Source of the DNA: an uncultured Lachnospiraceae bacterium
Lineage (GTDB): Bacteria > Bacillota > Clostridia > Lachnospirales > Lachnospiraceae
Direction: 5' to 3'
Assembly: GCA_947172705.1 (NCBI GenBank)
Contig: CAMWCA010000030.1
Coordinates: 1-41,677, forward strand
DNA: 41,677 nt
The notes under the pieces were generated by a model that saw only the letters and a program-made list of their open reading frames with translations, searched no databases and was not told the origin of the DNA. This document shows, piece after piece, positions 7,261 through 16,651 of the stretch. How positions within the stretch are numbered: the stretch's first letter is position 1; each line of letters starts with the position of its first letter. The position numbers and the translations under genes are program-made.

Positions 7261-8309
7261 TTTATATTATGAATCAATTTTACAAGCTTTTCTATAATGT
7301 GATTTTCAATTTTTCCTAGAAGAAGTTCTAATATAAATCCTAATCCAATGCATATAATGAAAATCAAAAAAACAATTCCAATTAAGAAGCACAGACCAGA
7401 GAAAACATTACCTATGATCAGGTTACTTCCTTTTATAAATTTAGCGGCAACCTTTACCAGAGTGTTTTCCAGTGCAAAAACCGCAAACATATTTTTCGTA
7501 AATTTATTGATGTACTTAGAAGAAAAAGTCATATCCTTAAAAAGGCAAAGCAGAAGGATTGCGATTGCTATGTTTGTAATACTATTATCCCGGCAGAAGG
7601 AATGGGTGATGGAACCGACTCTGATGGGATATAGCATGGAAATGGTATTTATAATCCATAAAGCAAGAAAACATAACACTTTTTTGGATTTGCCGGAGGG
7701 TTCATTTTTATACAGGCGAATGTATCGTCCAATGAGGTAGAGTATGATCATTTGGATAAGACCTTTACCGGCATCCTGCATAATTTCAAAATAGAATACG
7801 GTAGGAAATACACTGAAAATCAGTAAAGAAATACCTATTACTTTTTCCAGTTCCTGCTTTTTAAGGGTATCTATGAATTTCTGGATATAACCGCTAAACA
7901 GAAAAACGCATAAGTAGCAGGAATAGAACCAATATTTTCTGCTGATAAAAGGCAGAAAAGACTTGATCAGCTGTTCCAAAAGTACAGATCCCTGCATTTC
8001 TTCCGGAAATATCTGTATTAAGATAAAAGTCTCCAGAAGGGAATAGGTTATCATCATGATTTCAAACTTCAGAAGTTTTTTCCATGAAAATTTCATGCCG
8101 AAATATCCGGATATCAAACAAAAACAAGCTGGTCCAATGTTTGCAATTCCAACGATTGCAGCTCCCAGAACATCTCCGATACTTCCGGATAATCCCAGAT
8201 CAGACAGATTTACGGCAGGAGCTAAATGAATCAGTATAATCAGGAACATTGCCAAAATTCTAAATAATTCAAAATTGGAGTTTCTATTTATTTTATTTAT
8301 ATTATTCAT
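7233..8309 (-). CDS. Acyltransferase family 3 membrane protein
   Basis: The 358-residue protein begins NSNFELFRILAMFLIILIHL, the usual first segment of acyltransferase-3 proteins, with a His at the end of the first membrane helix, and has about ten hydrophobic segments. Such enzymes carry acetyl or other acyl groups across the membrane to decorate surface sugars. An AGAGAGG ribosome site precedes the ATG. It lies 28 bases downstream of the minus-strand GT-C reading frame and is probably co-transcribed. Its end overlaps the plus-strand GT2 gene by 28 bases, so no terminator separates the two. Confidence 0.87.
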   Translation of the reverse strand: MNNINKINRNSNFELFRILAMFLIILIHLAPAVNLSDLGLSGSIGDVLGAAIVGIANIGPACFCLISGYFGMKFSWKKLLKFEIMMITYSLLETFILIQIFPEEMQGSVLLEQLIKSFLPFISRKYWFYSCYLCVFLFSGYIQKFIDTLKKQELEKVIGISLLIFSVFPTVFYFEIMQDAGKGLIQMIILYLIGRYIRLYKNEPSGKSKKVLCFLALWIINTISMLYPIRVGSITHSFCRDNSITNIAIAILLLCLFKDMTFSSKYINKFTKNMFAVFALENTLVKVAAKFIKGSNLIIGNVFSGLCFLIGIVFLIFIICIGLGFILELLLGKIENHIIEKLVKLIHNINHFLFKPFL

Positions 8310-8337
8310 GGCAGATCCTCTCTGCTTTGTAATTCTT

Positions 8338-9531
8338 CTATGTTTGACATGTTTTTTTATAATCTTTAAACCAGGGAAGACCTGTTACGCAGCATCCATA
8401 TCCGCAGTAAACCAAAACATTTGTTATAGCATAAGGCATCATATCAATCTCTTCATACCAACATAGGTAATGCCCATAAGTGGCGAGAGATAAAATATTG
8501 AGCAGAATCAGTAGCCATATTGACCTGCTATTGTAGAAAACGTAGATCAGTGCAAGGATTTCATATACGAATCCATATCGTTCATGCATTCCTGGTAGAA
8601 ACAGAACACAGGTATATACGCTGATCAGTGCCATTCCAATTATATTTTCCGTATTTAATTTGATTTGTTTCACAAACCAGTAAAGCATCCAGAGGACAAG
8701 AATACTGACAGTAAGAAGTATGGCAACAGGCTTTAACTGATAATAATACATGCTTACTTCTTTTTGTAAAAATAGAACCCAGAAGCTGGGGTACATAATG
8801 GAAATGCTTCCCTCTTCGTGACTTTGCTGATAATAAATTAAAAAGGCGGATAAAATCTTTCTTCCAGCAAGAATACCGGGTATTGAAGACAACCATAAAA
8901 CAAAGGGCAGTACTGCAAAATTCAGAATGGAAAACTTTTTTTTGTAAAACCAGATGAACAGGTAAAGTGGAAGCACGAAAATTGCCTGTAGTTTAAAAGA
9001 TAAGGCAATTCCTAAAAAGAGAAAAGATTTCATATAGCTGTCTTTTGCCATCATAACCAAGGATAAAATAACAAATGCTGTATAAATGGAATCGCATTGC
9101 GCCCACATAGAGGAATTGAAGAAGACGACAGGGGACAATAATACTAGGGAATAGGCAAAAATACCCCTTAAGATGTTGTTCCCTTCGGAAGTATGATAGA
9201 CAAAAGATCCCACTGTAATAGCGAGAATATAATCAAAGATGACGCTGAACAGTTTATAGACGGTTAAAGGTGGAAGGGGCAGGTAAGTTAAAAGCGCAAT
9301 ACAGGTTTGATATAGGATGTTGTAATTACCGGTTTGCTCGCCAAGCCCTTTTAGGCCCCCGGCAGATTTGATCTGCTCATACCATTCCAAGAGAAAGGTA
9401 TCGGCGTCTCCGCTGCAGATATCAAGAAGCGATAAGCGGATCAGGACAGCGACAATCGAAATACCAAGAACTGCAAGGATGTTCATATAGCGTTCGCAAA
9501 ATTGTAAAAACTGCTTTTCAACTTTGAGCAT
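8338..9531 (-). CDS. GT-C type membrane glycosyltransferase
   Basis: The 397-residue protein has many hydrophobic helices and an early SGDADTFLLEWYEQIK segment in the first external loop, where GT-C enzymes hold their catalytic acidic residue. A later VVFFNSSMWAQCDSIYTAF segment is typical of bacterial GT-C proteins related to GPI-type mannosyltransferases. It probably uses a polyprenyl-phosphate sugar outside the membrane. I chose the ATG at 9531 with AGGAG upstream; a TTG at 9552 would add seven residues. Confidence 0.8.
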   Translation of the reverse strand: MLKVEKQFLQFCERYMNILAVLGISIVAVLIRLSLLDICSGDADTFLLEWYEQIKSAGGLKGLGEQTGNYNILYQTCIALLTYLPLPPLTVYKLFSVIFDYILAITVGSFVYHTSEGNNILRGIFAYSLVLLSPVVFFNSSMWAQCDSIYTAFVILSLVMMAKDSYMKSFLFLGIALSFKLQAIFVLPLYLFIWFYKKKFSILNFAVLPFVLWLSSIPGILAGRKILSAFLIYYQQSHEEGSISIMYPSFWVLFLQKEVSMYYYQLKPVAILLTVSILVLWMLYWFVKQIKLNTENIIGMALISVYTCVLFLPGMHERYGFVYEILALIYVFYNSRSIWLLILLNILSLATYGHYLCWYEEIDMMPYAITNVLVYCGYGCCVTGLPWFKDYKKTCQT

Positions 9532-9566
9532 ATTGACCTGGTCTCCTGACAAATTGGGTTTTTTTA

Positions 9567-9595
9567 ATATTAACAGAATACAGAAACTTTGTAAA
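9567..9595 (-). promoter_or_regulatory. Promoter of the minus-strand GT-C/acyltransferase pair
   Basis: On the minus strand TTTACA (complement of 9590-9595) and TAATAT (complement of 9567-9572) have a 17-base spacer. The region also contains a weaker plus-strand candidate for the next gene (TTGTAA at 9589-9594, GATAAT at 9611-9616, 16-base spacer), so the two promoters would overlap. Confidence 0.55.
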
Positions 9596-9678
9596 TATCC
9601 TTTTCATATGGATAATTTCATGCTACTCTTAGTTAAGGAAAGAATTCGAATTCACGAGAGTGAAGGATGAGGGCAAAT

Positions 9679-11217
9679 ATGAAAGAACAAAAACTCACTA
9701 GAATATTAACCTATTTCTATCTGGCGCCTTTTGCGGCGATGATCGGTTTTAATGTGGTCAATAGCCTGCTTCGCACCACCTATTTTGATCTTTATGCGGT
9801 TATGGAAACGGCAAGATATAAATGGGATAATCCGGTTGTTGTTCTTGCGTGTTCGGCTATGGCGGCAGCACTCATTTATTTGTTCGTAAAGTCTGAAAAA
9901 CTGAAGGGGATCAATATAGAAAAATTTGCTTTGGCATACAGTGTGCTTATGAGCCTTTTTGTAGTATTGCTTTTCAGATGTGTTGTTACATGCGACAGTG
10001 CTTTGGTAAGCGATGCGGCGGTGGGATTTCTCCAAAATAATTATGATGCTTTCGAGCAGGGACAGTATCTTTACAGATATTCCTTCCAGGTGGGATTTGC
10101 CGCTTTGCTGGAACTGATTTACTTTCTTTTTGGGGTAGAAAATTTTATAGTATTCCAACTGGTTAACATTTTATCTGTTTATGTGATACTTAAGATGCTT
10201 GGCAAGATTACGGCGGAATTGTTTGAGAATGAAAAAATTTGCAGGATAGAGGCAATTTTATCCATGGGAATGTTGCCTCTTTTTTTGTTTTCAACTTTTG
10301 TTTACGGAGATATTATTGGCTGGGGCTTTGGTGTAAGCGGCATATATTTTATGATTCGTTATTTGAAAACGGACAGGTGGCAGAACCTCTTAAAGATGGC
10401 GGCGTTGCTTTCGGCAGGCGTAATTGTGAAATCCAATATCAATATTTTGGTAGTGGCGGCAGTGATTGCGGTTCTTTTGCATACAATACAGAACAAAAGA
10501 TTTAAAATGTTGATATGGATTCCTGCAATTGTGTTGATTTCTCAGGTGGGGATGTGGGGAATAGAAGGAATTTATGCTGCTCGAGCAGGACTGGAACAAT
10601 TTCCGGAGGGCATTCCTAAAATAGCATGGATTGCAATGAGTATGCAGGAGGGAGACGAAGGAGGCTATGCCTGTGGGTGGTATAATGCCTATAACTGGAA
10701 TGTATACGAGGAAAATCAGTTTGACCAGGCGCTGACGACACAGGCGTGTGCGGAGAATTTAAAGGAGTCCCTTGAAAAATTTTGGAGTGAAAAGCGTTTT
10801 GCAGTAAATTTTTTCTACAAAAAATTTACTTCCCAGTGGAATGCGCCTACCTTTCAGGCGATGATTACCAATGAATGGAACAGCAGGCATGTGGAAAATC
10901 TTTCTCCGCTGGCAGAATTTTTTATTTATGGGACAGGCAGGGCGGTTCTTTATCAGATCATGAATGTTTATCATTTTTTCATGTTTTTGTGTACGGGCAT
11001 ATATTGCTTTTGTTTTCGCAGAAATTGGTCTGTAGAGATTGCATATTTTGTTTTAAATATTTTTGGCGGATTTTTGTTCCATATGCTATGGGAGGCACAG
11101 TCACGATATATTTTGGGATACTTTGTGTTAATGCTTCCGTTGGCGGCATTTGGATTTAATGGAATTTTGAAAACAATGGATAAAATATTTGGCAGGAAAA
11201 GAGGAAAAGAAGGATGA
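9679..11217 (+). CDS. Polytopic GT-C-like membrane glycosyltransferase
   Basis: The 512-residue protein has about a dozen hydrophobic segments. After the third comes CDSALVSDAAVGFL and then YRYSFQVGFAALLE, a layout seen in glycosyltransferase family 39-like GT-C proteins, with an acidic loop outside the membrane and an aromatic region after it. It probably transfers a sugar from a polyprenyl-phosphate donor; donor and acceptor are unknown. The ATG at 9679 has GGATGAGGG at a good distance, whereas the ATG at 9667 has its GGA immediately adjacent. Its stop overlaps the ugd start as ATGA. Confidence 0.78.
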   Translation: MKEQKLTRILTYFYLAPFAAMIGFNVVNSLLRTTYFDLYAVMETARYKWDNPVVVLACSAMAAALIYLFVKSEKLKGINIEKFALAYSVLMSLFVVLLFRCVVTCDSALVSDAAVGFLQNNYDAFEQGQYLYRYSFQVGFAALLELIYFLFGVENFIVFQLVNILSVYVILKMLGKITAELFENEKICRIEAILSMGMLPLFLFSTFVYGDIIGWGFGVSGIYFMIRYLKTDRWQNLLKMAALLSAGVIVKSNINILVVAAVIAVLLHTIQNKRFKMLIWIPAIVLISQVGMWGIEGIYAARAGLEQFPEGIPKIAWIAMSMQEGDEGGYACGWYNAYNWNVYEENQFDQALTTQACAENLKESLEKFWSEKRFAVNFFYKKFTSQWNAPTFQAMITNEWNSRHVENLSPLAEFFIYGTGRAVLYQIMNVYHFFMFLCTGIYCFCFRRNWSVEIAYFVLNIFGGFLFHMLWEAQSRYILGYFVLMLPLAAFGFNGILKTMDKIFGRKRGKEG

Positions 11218-12524
11218 AGATTGCAGTTGCGGGAACAGGATATGTGGGTTTGGTAGCAGGAGTTTGTTTTGCTGAAAAGGGCTACCATGTAACCTGCGTG
11301 GACATTGATGAGAAAAAGGTGGAGATCATGCGGCAGGGAATTTCTCCTATTTACGAGGAAGGCTTGGAGGAATTAATGCGGAAAAACAATGCATTGGGAA
11401 GGCTCCATTATACTACCGATTACATGGAAGCTTACAGGGATGCCGATGTGATCTTTATTGGTGTCGGAACGCCTGAAATGCCCGATGGAAGCGCGAATCT
11501 GAGCTATATAGCGAAGGTTTCCAGGCAAATTGCGGAAACTGTGGAAAAGGACTGCCTGGTAGTGGTAAAATCCACGGTACCGGTGGGGACAAATGATAAG
11601 GTTGAGCAGTTTATTAAGGATTTTCTGGTGCATGATGTAAAGGTGGAGGTCGCTTCCAACCCGGAATTTCTTGCCCAGGGAACGGCGGTCCATGATACCT
11701 TACATGCAGCAAGGATCATCATTGGAACGGAGAGCAGAGAGGCGGAAGCGCTCCTTCAAAAGCTGTATGAGCCTTTTGGACTGCCCATTGTATCCGTAAA
11801 GCGGCGTTCTGCTGAAATGATTAAGTATGCCTGCAATGATTTTCTTGCCCTGAAAATTTCTTATATGAATGATATTGCCAATTTATGCGAGCTGGTGGGA
11901 GCGGATATTACGGATGTGGCGAAGGGGATGAGCTATGATGAGCGGATCGGCAGCCGGTTTCTGAATGCCGGAATCGGATTTGGAGGAAGCTGTTTCCCGA
12001 AAGACACGAAAGCATTGAAATTTTTGGCGAAGGAGCACGGATACAGCCTGAAAACGATAGAGGCGTGTGTGGAGGTGAACAGTGCTCAGAAGACCCGGCT
12101 TTTTGAGAAGGCAAAAGAGAGGATGATTTCTTTTGCAGGATTGAAGACAGCTGTACTGGGGCTTACGTTTAAAGCGGGAACAGATGACTTAAGAGAAGCT
12201 CCTTCTATTGACAATTTAAAGCTTCTTCTTGCGGCGGGAGCGGAAGTGTATGCCTATGACCCCAAGGGGGCAGAGCGGGCGAAGCAGTTGTTTCCCGAAG
12301 GTGAGCTTGAGAAGGGTTCCATGCACTACACTTCTTCTGCGGAGGAGGCGCTGCAGGGGGCGCATATTTGTTTTGTGTTTACGGAATGGCAGGAGATTAA
12401 AGGAATTTTGCCGGAGAAATTCAGGGAGGGTATGCATACGCCTCTTGTCTATGACGGAAGAAACCTGTACGATCCGGTTCGGATGAAGAATGCAGGCGTA
12501 GAATATTACAGTATAGGGAGATAA
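11214..12524 (+). CDS. ugd: UDP-glucose 6-dehydrogenase
   Basis: This 436-residue enzyme oxidises UDP-glucose to UDP-glucuronate with two NAD+. It shows the N-terminal Rossmann motif GTGYVGL (residues 7-13), the NAD-binding GVGTPE segment, and GFGGSCFPKD with the catalytic Cys260, followed by LTFKAGTDDLREAPS of the C-terminal UDP-binding domain. Length and motif order are those of the family. The start overlaps the previous stop, so it is coupled to the GT-C gene. With the epimerase at 17945 it would provide UDP-GlcA and UDP-GalA for an acidic surface glycan. Confidence 0.96.
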   Translation: MKIAVAGTGYVGLVAGVCFAEKGYHVTCVDIDEKKVEIMRQGISPIYEEGLEELMRKNNALGRLHYTTDYMEAYRDADVIFIGVGTPEMPDGSANLSYIAKVSRQIAETVEKDCLVVVKSTVPVGTNDKVEQFIKDFLVHDVKVEVASNPEFLAQGTAVHDTLHAARIIIGTESREAEALLQKLYEPFGLPIVSVKRRSAEMIKYACNDFLALKISYMNDIANLCELVGADITDVAKGMSYDERIGSRFLNAGIGFGGSCFPKDTKALKFLAKEHGYSLKTIEACVEVNSAQKTRLFEKAKERMISFAGLKTAVLGLTFKAGTDDLREAPSIDNLKLLLAAGAEVYAYDPKGAERAKQLFPEGELEKGSMHYTSSAEEALQGAHICFVFTEWQEIKGILPEKFREGMHTPLVYDGRNLYDPVRMKNAGVEYYSIGR

Positions 12525-12561
12525 CAACGGACGGTGTACGCCGGGAAGAACCATTATATCA

Positions 12562-12590
12562 AAAAGATGCGGTTAACAGCCGCATCTTTT
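12562..12590. terminator. Bidirectional hairpin terminator between ugd and the GtrB-like gene
   Basis: AAAAGATGCGG (12562-12572) and CCGCATCTTTT (12580-12590) form a perfect 11-bp stem with a 7-base loop, with A and T runs at its ends. It can serve both strands. The stop codon of the minus-strand glycosyltransferase lies in the loop. Confidence 0.85.
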
Positions 12591-13502
12591 GCTTATGATA
12601 TATCTGGGGCGTGCTTTAATTTCATCGTAAATTCTGGAGATATAGTGTCCGATGATACCCAAGCTGAGCATAAGTGCGCTTCCGATCATCAGCTGCAGAA
12701 GAATCACGGTGGTAAAGCCTTCCTGTGCCGTGCCGGAAAAGTATCGATAGAGGGACTGGATGCCAAGGACGATGGATATGACAAACATGACCCAGCCCAG
12801 CAGGGTGATCAGCTGCATGGGGGCACCGGAGAAGGAGGTAATGTTCCGGATGGCATATTTGGTAAGACTCCAGATGGACCACTTGGAGGAACCGATTACG
12901 CGCTCTTCTACTTCAAAGGGAAGGGTAACGGTCTTAAAGCCTACCCAGGAGGAGAGGGCGCGAAAAAAAGGGGCGCGCTCCGGCAGAATCAGGAGAGCCT
13001 CTACAGCCTTTCGATCCAGTAGCTTGAAATCGGAAGCCTTGGACATATCAATGCCGGTTGCCTTGCTGATAATGTGATAAAAGCTTCTGGCACATAAGGT
13101 GTGGAAAGGATTTTCTTTTCCGCGGGAGGACTTAACGCCCTCGACTACTTCATAGCCCTCTTGCCAGAGACGGTACATTTCAGGAATCATGGCGGGAGGA
13201 TGCTGAAGATCACAGTCCATGATCAGGCAGCAGGCGCCAACGGCGGCTTCCAGACCGGCAAAAATGGCGGATTCTTTTCCGAAGTTCCGGGAAAAGGAGA
13301 TGCCCTTTGCTTCTGAATATTCGGAAGACAATTCCTGAATGCGCAGATAGGTTGCATCCCTGGATCCATCGTCTACGAAAATAATTTCAAAAGGTATGTT
13401 CTTTTTCTGCAAAAGATCACGAATTTTATGAAAGGTTCGGTGTATATTATCCTGCTCATTATAAGACGGGATGATGATGGATAGTTGATCCTTCACTGCC
13501 AT
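12573..13502 (-). CDS. GtrB-like polyprenyl-phosphate glycosyltransferase
   Basis: The 309-residue protein has IIIPSYNEQDNI, FVDDGSRDAT and MDCDLQHPP in the GT2 domain, a GSSKWSIWSLTKYAI linker, then two hydrophobic helices near residues 232-255 and 268-292. This is the GtrB/YfdH layout: the enzyme loads glucose or a similar sugar on undecaprenyl phosphate in the cytoplasm, for a GT-C partner to use outside. An AAGGAG site lies 11 bases before the ATG. The gene is alone on its strand, divergent from the DUF6056-like gene, which makes that protein a candidate partner. Confidence 0.9.
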   Translation of the reverse strand: MAVKDQLSIIIPSYNEQDNIHRTFHKIRDLLQKKNIPFEIIFVDDGSRDATYLRIQELSSEYSEAKGISFSRNFGKESAIFAGLEAAVGACCLIMDCDLQHPPAMIPEMYRLWQEGYEVVEGVKSSRGKENPFHTLCARSFYHIISKATGIDMSKASDFKLLDRKAVEALLILPERAPFFRALSSWVGFKTVTLPFEVEERVIGSSKWSIWSLTKYAIRNITSFSGAPMQLITLLGWVMFVISIVLGIQSLYRYFSGTAQEGFTTVILLQLMIGSALMLSLGIIGHYISRIYDEIKARPRYIISKRCGC

Positions 13503-13544
13503 TATGTGGAAAGCTCCTTTATTTCAATATAATAATACAGCTTA

Positions 13545-13573
13545 AGTATATATGAGAAAATGTGGATTGACAA
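13545..13573 (-). promoter_or_regulatory. Promoter of the GtrB-like gene
   Basis: On the minus strand TTGTCA (complement of 13568-13573) and TATACT (complement of 13545-13550) are spaced by 17 bases, close to consensus. Confidence 0.7.
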
Positions 13574-13588
13574 GCTTTGAAAAGAGAT

Positions 13589-13617
13589 TTGACGAAATAG
13601 AGCAGTAAGTATACAAT
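13589..13617 (+). promoter_or_regulatory. Promoter of the DUF6056-like/acyltransferase operon
   Basis: TTGACG (13589-13594) and TACAAT (13612-13617) are spaced by 17 bases. The -35 region TTTGACGAAAT recurs exactly in the promoter at 17866. Confidence 0.72.
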
Positions 13618-13651
13618 AAAAACACGATGAAAAGAACAGGTGGGATCCAGT

Positions 13652-15214
13652 ATGACAATGGAGAAAAAAGATAAATTTAATCAATGGGTGAAGAAGGGGG
13701 ATAAATGTGTCAGAAGGCTGATTACGCCAAAATCTTTGGCAATTTTCACCTCAGCTTTTTATGTGCTCAGTCTGATTCCTCTTTTTTGGATCGCCTGGTA
13801 TAATTATCCCAGTGCAGATGATTATTCCATTGGAAGCAATTGTCATCAGGCATGGTTGGCAACTCATAATATATTTGCAGTGATCTGGCAGGGGATTGTA
13901 AGAGCAGCAGAGGATTGGATGAATTGGATGGGGTATTTTACTTCCAATTTTCTGATGGCGATGCCTCCTAATTCTTTTGGAGAACGCTGTTATGTGCTGA
14001 CTACCTGGATTATGTTGGGAATGCTCAGTTTGTCTGTTATTTATCTGTTCCGCTGTATTTTTGTGAAGATCTTTCATGCCGATGGATACTTGTGTCACAG
14101 CGTTTCCATGCTGGTGCTTTTTGTATCAGTACAGTGTATGTGTCCAGCGGGAAGAGGGGAAGCTTTTTATTGGTACAGCGGAGCGGTAAATTATATTTTT
14201 GTTCACAGTATGTCGCTGTTTTTCTTTGGGCTTTTGATTTCAGCAGCTTATGATAAAGGGAAAAAAAGGATGTGGGACCTTGGAGCGGCATCTTTTTTAG
14301 GGTTTCTAACAGGCGGAGGAAATCAAATGACTGCTTTAAACGGAGCGGTTGTGCTTTTGGCAGCGCTGGCTTTGATTACGGGCTTAAAAAAATGGGGAAA
14401 ATTAAAAAAAATATGGGTTCCAATGGTAATCTATTACCTTGGATTTTTTCTAAATGTATGTGCTCCCGGAAATTGGGTGCGGGCAGAGGGAACCAATGGA
14501 ATGAACCCTATAAAGGCAGTGCTGGTTTCCTTTTATGATTGTCTTGACAGAGCAATGAACCAGTGGACAACCTGGCCTGTGATCGTGATCATGATCGCGC
14601 TGATTCCCCTGTTTTGGCATATGGCAAAGAATACCTCTTTCCGTTTTCCATGTCCGGTATTGGTAGTTGTTTTTGGCTTTTGTCTCACGTCGGCTATGGT
14701 GACGCCGCCCTTGTTTGCAGTAGGAGGGATGGATGCAGGCAGGATTCAGGCGCTAATGTATCTCATGTATGTGCTGATGCTGACCTTATGTATTGGATAT
14801 GTAACCGGATGGTGCAGAAAAAAATGGAGCAGTGCAGAAGGGGAGAGCTTAAGGGAATCAGAAAATGATGTAAAGACATTTTCGGCTGAGACCTGCTGGT
14901 GCCTGTTGGGATGCCTTGCATTTTTAATCTTTGGATCGTTCCTTACCGTAATACCGGAGCCTCATTATTACACCTTTTCCTCGGCGCTTACGGAGTTGTC
15001 AAATGGCAATGCACAGGCTTATGGGGATGCCTTAAAGGAACGTATGGAAATATATCGCAATGCGCCCAGAGAAGGGATTGTGAAGGTGGATCCTTTGCCG
15101 GTACAACCGGAGCTGCTTTACTTTTCAGATATTAAGAAAGATCCTGAGGACTGGGAAAACAGGGGCTTATCCAGATATTACGGGTTTGAAGGAGTGGCAG
15201 TTAGAGATGAATGA
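13652..15214 (+). CDS. DUF6056-like polytopic membrane protein (GT-C-like)
   Basis: The 520-residue protein has about eleven hydrophobic segments and an early PSADDYSIGS segment after the first helix, the position and acidic pattern of DUF6056 proteins and of GT-C glycosyltransferases. The C-terminal 75 residues are soluble and probably external. Function is not established; a sugar transferase using polyprenyl-phosphate donors is the likely guess, given the divergent GtrB-like gene. The ATG at 13652 has AGGTGGGA nine bases upstream. It overlaps the acyltransferase start by 8 bases. Confidence 0.75.
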   Translation: MTMEKKDKFNQWVKKGDKCVRRLITPKSLAIFTSAFYVLSLIPLFWIAWYNYPSADDYSIGSNCHQAWLATHNIFAVIWQGIVRAAEDWMNWMGYFTSNFLMAMPPNSFGERCYVLTTWIMLGMLSLSVIYLFRCIFVKIFHADGYLCHSVSMLVLFVSVQCMCPAGRGEAFYWYSGAVNYIFVHSMSLFFFGLLISAAYDKGKKRMWDLGAASFLGFLTGGGNQMTALNGAVVLLAALALITGLKKWGKLKKIWVPMVIYYLGFFLNVCAPGNWVRAEGTNGMNPIKAVLVSFYDCLDRAMNQWTTWPVIVIMIALIPLFWHMAKNTSFRFPCPVLVVVFGFCLTSAMVTPPLFAVGGMDAGRIQALMYLMYVLMLTLCIGYVTGWCRKKWSSAEGESLRESENDVKTFSAETCWCLLGCLAFLIFGSFLTVIPEPHYYTFSSALTELSNGNAQAYGDALKERMEIYRNAPREGIVKVDPLPVQPELLYFSDIKKDPEDWENRGLSRYYGFEGVAVRDE

Positions 15215-16310
15215 TCAAAGCGGCGTGCTTTCATCAGAAAGAAGAGAGCGGAACTACGGTATCGACGGTTTACGGATGCTGGCAATGTTGATGGTGATTA
15301 TTCTCCATCTTTTAGGACAGGGCGGTGTACTGGAAGGAGCTGCCTGGATGTCAGGACAGTATCAGGCGGCATGGTTTTTGGAGATCGCTGCTTACTGTGC
15401 GGTAAATTGCTATGCCCTTATTTCCGGTTATGTGGGAGTTCATGCCAAATACAGATATTACAACCTTGCGCTGCTATGGCTGCGGGTAGTGTTTTATACC
15501 TTGAGTATCACATTAATTTTTTCCTTTGTTATGCCAGGAACCATAGGGCTTAGGGATTGGGTAAAGGCGGTTCTTCCTGTAAGCGGCGGCTATTATTGGT
15601 ACTTTACTTCTTATTTTGCCCTGTTTCTCTTCCTTCCTTTGCTGAATATGGCAATCAACAGGATGACCAGAAATCAGTTTGGGGCTGTGGTGCTGGCACT
15701 GGTTGCAGTGTTTTCCGGATGGCAGACATTGCTTTGCAAAGAAATCTTTGGAACCTCTTCTAATGCATGGTGGCTGATGATTCTCTATCTGATCGGCGGT
15801 TATATTGGAAAGTATGGCTTATGTAAAAAGCGGGGAAAGGGATTTTTCTTTTTAGTTTATTTGGGGATGATCACCTTCACCTGGCTTTCCAAGCTCCTGA
15901 TAGAAACCGGGAAGCTCCCCTTTTTAAATATTTTTGGCAGCAACTATTTGGTCAACAACACATCGCTGACCATTCTTATTGCAAGCCTTTCTCTTTTACT
16001 GCTGTTTGAACGTCTTCATACTTCCCGGAAGGCAAACAAGCTCATCCGTCTTTTTGCCCCTGCGTCCTTCAGTGTTTACCTAATCCATGCCAATCCGCTG
16101 GTATGGGATCATTTTCTTGTCCAGAGATTTGCGAAATACGCCGAATATTCCTTATGGGGGGAAATTTTGTTGGTATTGCTGACCGCATTGGCGATTTACC
16201 TGTTGTGTTCCCTGATAGATTTTCTGCGGGAAGGAATTTTTAAGGTCTTAAAACTAAAACAGTGCCTTGCAAACCTGGAGGAACGCTGCCTGAAAAATCT
16301 CTGGAATTAA
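15207..16310 (+). CDS. Acyltransferase family 3 membrane protein
   Basis: The 367-residue protein starts with a short soluble tail, then NYGIDGLRMLAMLMVIILHLL, the first helix of acyltransferase-3 proteins with its conserved His, and about ten membrane segments in all. A SVYLIHANPL segment near the end is also typical. It probably O-acylates a surface sugar. The ATG at 15207 overlaps the previous gene; a TTG at 15186 in the same frame is an alternative. It is the second enzyme of this family in the window and differs clearly in sequence from the first. Confidence 0.87.
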   Translation: MNDQSGVLSSERRERNYGIDGLRMLAMLMVIILHLLGQGGVLEGAAWMSGQYQAAWFLEIAAYCAVNCYALISGYVGVHAKYRYYNLALLWLRVVFYTLSITLIFSFVMPGTIGLRDWVKAVLPVSGGYYWYFTSYFALFLFLPLLNMAINRMTRNQFGAVVLALVAVFSGWQTLLCKEIFGTSSNAWWLMILYLIGGYIGKYGLCKKRGKGFFFLVYLGMITFTWLSKLLIETGKLPFLNIFGSNYLVNNTSLTILIASLSLLLLFERLHTSRKANKLIRLFAPASFSVYLIHANPLVWDHFLVQRFAKYAEYSLWGEILLVLLTALAIYLLCSLIDFLREGIFKVLKLKQCLANLEERCLKNLWN

Positions 16311-16338
16311 AAACCGGAAGAAACATAAAGCGATAGCG

Positions 16339-16548
16339 GGATGTGCAGGTCAAAGGCAGGGAGGCGCTTGGGGGATTGGCGCTGCGGCTATAAAAAAGAA
16401 TTTGTGCGCGCTCCATTGCACCGGGCATTGCGATGAACCTCTTAAAAAGTCTCATCTCCATGGTGCAAAAGTCGTTTGCACAAAATTCCTTTTTTATAGC
16501 CGCAGCGCCAATCCCTCAAGCACCTCCCTGCCTTTGACCTGCACATCC
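16339..16548. repeat. Large palindromic element with 70-base arms
   Basis: The left arm (16339-16407) and the right arm (16478-16548) are inverted copies that differ by two substitutions and two single-base gaps. The 70-base centre can fold further, with TTGCACC and GGTGCAA, and GATGA and TCATC, pairing inward. No transposase and no target duplication are visible. As RNA it would make a stem of about 70 bp on either strand and may end transcription of the acyltransferase operon. It may be a MITE-like mobile remnant or an unknown structured element. Confidence 0.85.
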
Positions 16549-16580
16549 TTCCCACCTCCACCAATAGTTTTTCTCTATAT

Positions 16581-16595
16581 GTCCTGTAACAGGAC
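16581..16595. promoter_or_regulatory. Perfect 15-base dyad, possible operator
   Basis: GTCCTGTAACAGGAC is two perfect inverted 7-mers around one central base. It lies 57 bases before the small XRE regulator gene, where an autoregulatory operator would be expected. No second copy was noticed in the window. Confidence 0.45.
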
Positions 16596-16651
16596 GTAAA
16601 AGCAAAAAGAGTGTAATAAAATATCTGTGTCAAATTTGATGGAGATAGGTT

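Noticed and set aside
12534..13022. 162-residue open frame antisense to the GtrB-like gene
   Set aside because: It is a shadow of a well-supported glycosyltransferase with clear motifs and has no ribosome site or recognisable family.
16402..16599. Short open frames across the 210-bp palindrome
   Set aside because: Same reason: symmetry of the element, with no ribosome site.
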